Shown in pieces: positions 60,245-64,000 of a stretch of DNA of 64,000 nucleotides (position 1 is its first letter; the number at the start of each line of letters is the position of its first letter). The notes beneath the pieces are model-generated. The model ran no database searches and was not told where the DNA came from. It saw only the letters and a program-made list of their open reading frames with translations. The DNA comes from Mangifera indica (taxonomy: Eukaryota > Streptophyta > Magnoliopsida > Sapindales > Anacardiaceae), in contig NC_058145.1 of the NCBI RefSeq assembly GCF_011075055.1, positions 9,979,894-10,043,893 on the forward strand. The letters are read 5' to 3'. The position numbers and the translations under genes are program-made.

Positions 60245-60636
60245 TGTTGAGGCAAATGCAAAAACGGTGCAATTTTTGTTAAGATAAAACGCATGCGTTT
60301 TACTGTATTTGATATTGGCTCTTGGATTTAGTTGAGACTGAGAGACAACAAGTCAACTCTTCACTTCTACTTCTCAACTGAAACAAAAGTGTTAAAGTGC
60401 GTGAGTTGTGATTGAGAATCCGATGGTGGTTGATCGATGGGTTGTTAGAGGCTAATAGTGATAGTTAAGCCTGGGAATATTTTGTTAATTAATAGTTAGC
60501 TTTATATTTGATTGTTCTTCTGGTATAAATACTGTTGTAATCCCTAATTTCTAAATAACAAGATCTGAGGTATTTTTTCATGGTTCTTGGTTCTCTCTTT
60601 CTTGATCTGTAATTTGTTAGTTGTTCCCTTCTTTCA
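60245..60636 (+). repeat. 5' LTR of a Ty1/copia element
   Basis: Begins TGTTGAGGC and ends TTTCA, immediately before the primer-binding site; 392 bp. It contains a TATAAAT box at 60,524-60,530, suited to drive element transcription. The 3' LTR lies outside the window, so LTR divergence cannot be judged. Confidence 0.8.
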
Positions 60637-60648
60637 TGGTATCAGAGC
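60637..60648 (+). other. Copia primer-binding site
   Basis: TGGTATCAGAGC directly follows the LTR; it is the standard copia primer site complementary to the 3' end of initiator methionine tRNA. Confidence 0.9.
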
Positions 60649-60799
60649 TACTGACCTATGTCTGATGTCTAACTTCCATTTTTCTCCTGTTTCGACTGCT
60701 TCTGGTGTACCGGAGATGGATCTTGGTACCAACTCATGAAGTTACAATGGTTTTGAGTTGTAGATATCAAAACACAGTGGTTACTCGATCTCTAGTCTT

Positions 60800-63700
60800 T
60801 AAGTAATCAGTCCGAAGCTAACTGAAGATAACTATAGACATTGGCATGCTCAAGCTCTTCACTTTGTTGGTGCTCATGATCTTGAAGAGCATCTCACAGG
60901 TCTAGTTCCTTATCCCTCACCCTTTATTGTTGAAAAGTCAAGTGATGGATTGAGTGAAATTAAGAAGAAGAACGACCTATATTCTATGTGGAAGCGTTTT
61001 GATAAGGTTTTGCTTAGTTGGTTGATGACCTCTATATCAGAGACCATGTTTTCTCATATGGCTACCAATAGGACTGCTAGTGAAGCTTGGTATAATCTAG
61101 AACACTATTTTGTAACAGAGTCAAAAGCTAGAATAATCAATCTTCGAAATACTCTCTAAACCATGAAAAAGGGTAGTTTTAGTGTTAATGAGTACATTCG
61201 AAGGATGAAAGACATTTTTGATGCTCTAGTTTCAAGTGGTCAAACTATTATTGAAGATGAACTGACCAATTACATACTTAAAGGGCTAGGACCTGAGTTT
61301 GAACCTATTCTAATGCATATTATGGCCAGGATAGATGCATCAGCTGGGAAGTTAAGTCTACCTGATCTTAAGCTAATTTTACAGAAGTTTGAAGGGAGGT
61401 TAAGTAGATTTTTGTATGAGTTGAGTTATAGCACAACAAATTTGGTGAATCAAAGTGTTAAAGGTGCTGGAAGAGGTTTCAATATGAGTTTTACACAAGC
61501 TAGAGAGACTGTTAGTGGTCCTTATTCCCAGGTTACAAATAATAACCCACTGAACACTACAAGCTTTGAGGAAAATAGAAATAGAAGGCCTGAGTTCCTA
61601 GTATAGGCTATTTACATCAAGGAAGAGGTAGGGGAAGGTTTTATAATAAGTCAAAGGTAATTTGCCAATTATGTGGTAAACCAAGACATGTAGTTCTGCA
61701 GTGTTACCATAGATTAGACATTACCTATTTAGGCCATTCTCCAGTTAAGCATACACAAAATTACCATCTAACTATACCACAAACTCAATATTATTCTTCT
61801 CCATAAACCCCTAACATACAATTTGTTAACCCACCATACACTTCACCTTTACCACAAACACAATACCATTCCTTATCTTCGTATCATTCTAATACTCATT
61901 CAGCTACACCTACTGCTCAAATGGTCAACCCTGTTCCTATATACAATGATTAGTTATTTGGAGCCAGTTTACAAGCATTAGTTGCCAATCCTAATATAGT
62001 GGAAGACATAAGTTGGTATATGGATTTGAGAGCCTCAGATCATGTTACTTCTAAATTGAAGCAGCTTGTTGTGAAGGAGGACTACTCATGCAGTTAAAAA
62101 CTTTAAGTTGGAAGTGGTGAGTGCTTAAGCATTTCCCATAAAGGTTTATCATTTTTACCCACCTCTTTTGCAAATAGATTCTTGCATTTAAAAAACATTC
62201 TGTGTGTGCCTAGAATAACTAAAATTCTTCTCAGTATTTCTAAATTTACCCAAGATAACAATGTCATTGTTGAGTTTCTAAAAGATTGTTGTTTTGTCAA
62301 AGACAAGGACACCAAACTGGTGCTATTGCAAAGGATACTTAAAGATGGGTTGTACCAGCTTCAGTACCCTTTTGTAGTGTCCAGAGCTATTGGCTTTCAA
62401 ACAATCCTAGTTTCTAATTTTCCACTGAAGTCTACAGTGAATGTAAATGACTTTTCTGGTTTTAAAACAAATAGTGGTTCTGGTTTTTCATTGAGCTCAT
62501 CAGTGAATGTAAATGGAATTTCTGATTGTAAGACTTTTGGTTTGCATGTTAATAAAACTGAAGTTGCACTTTGCCACAAAAGATAGGTCATCCTAGTGAG
62601 AAAATCATGAAATATGTTTTGAATTCTCTGCATGTTAAACCTATCTTTATTGAATCTTCTTTCTGTGAAGATTGTCATTTTGGTAAACACAAACAAAGTC
62701 ATTTTCTAGCCTCAAACTCTAAAGCTTTTAGAGTCTTAAAACTAATATATAGTGATTTATGGGGCCTCATTTCAGTTGTGTCAAAAGAAGATTTTAAGTA
62801 TTATCTTCATTTTCTGGATGATTATACCAGATTTACTTGGCTTTTTCCCTTAAAAAGCAAAGCTGAAGTAGGGCAGGTTTTTAGAAATTTTCATAAGTTT
62901 ATGAAAAAACAGTTTGATCAAACCCTCAAGAGTATTCAAATGGATTGGGGATGAGAGTTTAGAGTTCTGGTACCCTACTTTCAGTAGAATGGTATCAATT
63001 TTAGGGTGTCATGTCCCTATACTCATTAACAAAATATGAGAGCTGAGTGCAAACATAGACACATTGTGGAATTGGGATTAGTTTTATTATCTAAAGCTGG
63101 TTTACCTCTTAATTTTTGGTGGGATTCATTCCAAACTGTTGTATTCTTGATAAACAGAATGCCTACACCCATTCTTGACAATAACAATCCATATCAATTA
63201 TTGTTTCAATTTGGTTGTACATGTTATCCTTTTCTTAGGCCATACAATCAACACAAGTTCAGTTTCCATACTCAAAAGTGTGTATTTCTAGGTTATAGCT
63301 TGCAACATAAGGGATATAAATGTCTTGGTAAATCTGGTAAAATATTCCTATCAGCATCTGTTAAATTTAATGAGTCTGATTTTCCTTTCAAAACTGATAA
63401 AGATTTTTTTGAGTTAATTTTTCCAATATCAACTTTAAAGCCACCTTTTTCTACTTTAAATTTTTACTTGCCCTCTGAGTCTAATGGGCCCAAAAATAGT
63501 GGTGGTCATCCTGTTTTGCAAATTCAGATATTATAGATTCTCACAATGCACATGACATCAGTATAACCAATCATAACTCATTATTCACAGACCATAATAC
63601 CATATCAAACCACCCTGCTGCTATTAAACATTCACACCCTTATCACTAATCATACCTTCCTCAAGCACTCATAGCACAAGTAAACTAGAAGTTGTACTCC

Positions 63701-64000
63701 CTGAGAGGTCAGAATTACCAATTGCTACTCCTACAAATGTATCTATTCATCCTATACTAACAAGAGCTAAGACAGGTCACCTTCTAGCTCCTCGAATTTT
63801 CTCTTTTCTATCTGAAACAGTGCTAAGGAACCTGTGTCGGTGTATGAAGCTTTAAATCACCCTAGTTGGTTTAGAGCTATGGAGATGGAGTATGAAACCC
63901 TTGTTAATAATAAGACATGGGAGTTAGTTCCTCCCACTGATGCTCAACACTTAGTTAGTCATAAGTGGGTGTATAAAACAAAACTGAATGTTGATGGTTC
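60800..64000 (+). mobile_element. Ty1/copia gag-pol region, degraded, truncated by window end
   Basis: Gag (60.80-61.61 kb): ISPKLTEDNYRHW start, LYSMWKRFDKVLLSWL, YILKGLGPEF, one in-frame TAA at 61,157. Zinc knuckle intact (61,663-61,704): CQLCGKPRHVVLQC. Protease (about 62.0 kb): YMDLRASDH, with the catalytic Asp-Ser-Gly changed to Asp-Leu-Arg. Pre-integrase zinc region (62.56-62.7 kb): IGHPSEKIM..FCEDCHFGKHKQSHF. Integrase (62.74-63.42 kb): FLDDYTRFTW, MDWG then stop, RAECKHRH, so the acidic triad is mostly traceable; then LPLNFWWDSFQTVVFLINRMPT and FGCTCYP. The reverse transcriptase begins near 63,836 (VYEALNHPSWFRAMEMEYET, WVYKTKLNVDG). Several stops and shifts. Non-autonomous as read. 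Confidence 0.9.

Overview
The window is nuclear DNA of a flowering plant, almost certainly a eudicot. The evidence is its strong AT bias, spliced genes with GT..AG introns of plant size, degenerate Ty1/copia, hAT and Ulp1/MULE-type transposon remains, miniature elements, and long (TA)n/(TG)n microsatellites. It is mostly repeat-derived; host genes are few. No prokaryotic features, rRNA, tRNA or CRISPR array were found.

Layout. 1.3-5.6 kb (minus strand): first exons of a callose synthase of the CALS1/2/3 type, frameshifted in exon 2 and stopping after about 170 residues of a roughly 1,900-residue family. 9.3-12.9 kb: diverged tandem repeats, a Z-DNA-prone microsatellite, and a fragment of a plant AAA-ATPase C-terminus next to CACTA-like repeats. 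14.8-17 kb: a pair of direct repeats bracketing a duplicated, less AT-rich block with a TATA box. 17.7-20.9 kb: a DUF1985 (Ulp1/MULE) transposon relic between two minisatellites, both with higher-order structure. 21.5-23.8 kb: a foldback element and a miniature inverted-repeat element. 23.8-29.6 kb: a decayed Ty1/copia element split by a 2.2 kb solo LTR. 30-43 kb: repeats only, including an inverted-plus-tandem array of a unit of about 337 bp and a 42-bp minisatellite. 44.7-50.2 kb (plus strand): the one well-preserved gene, a LIN/CERBERUS-type U-box E3 ubiquitin ligase of which nine exons are readable; no WD40 exons follow. 53.5-55.5 kb (minus): a dead hAT transposase. 57.5-58.6 kb (minus): a small gene-like locus interrupted by a 616-bp hAT miniature element with a perfect 8-bp target duplication. 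59.4-64 kb: a Ty1/copia element (plus strand, 5' LTR visible, running off the window) inserted into the remains of another copia element on the minus strand.

The genes do not form a functional cluster. The plausible working gene is the LIN-like ubiquitin ligase; the other coding pieces look like fragments or pseudogenes produced by transposition and decay. I did not find a convincing new biological system. The most informative observations are the nested insertions that can be dated by order, the higher-order minisatellites, the callose synthase N-terminal mini-locus, and the apparent loss or displacement of the LIN WD40 half.
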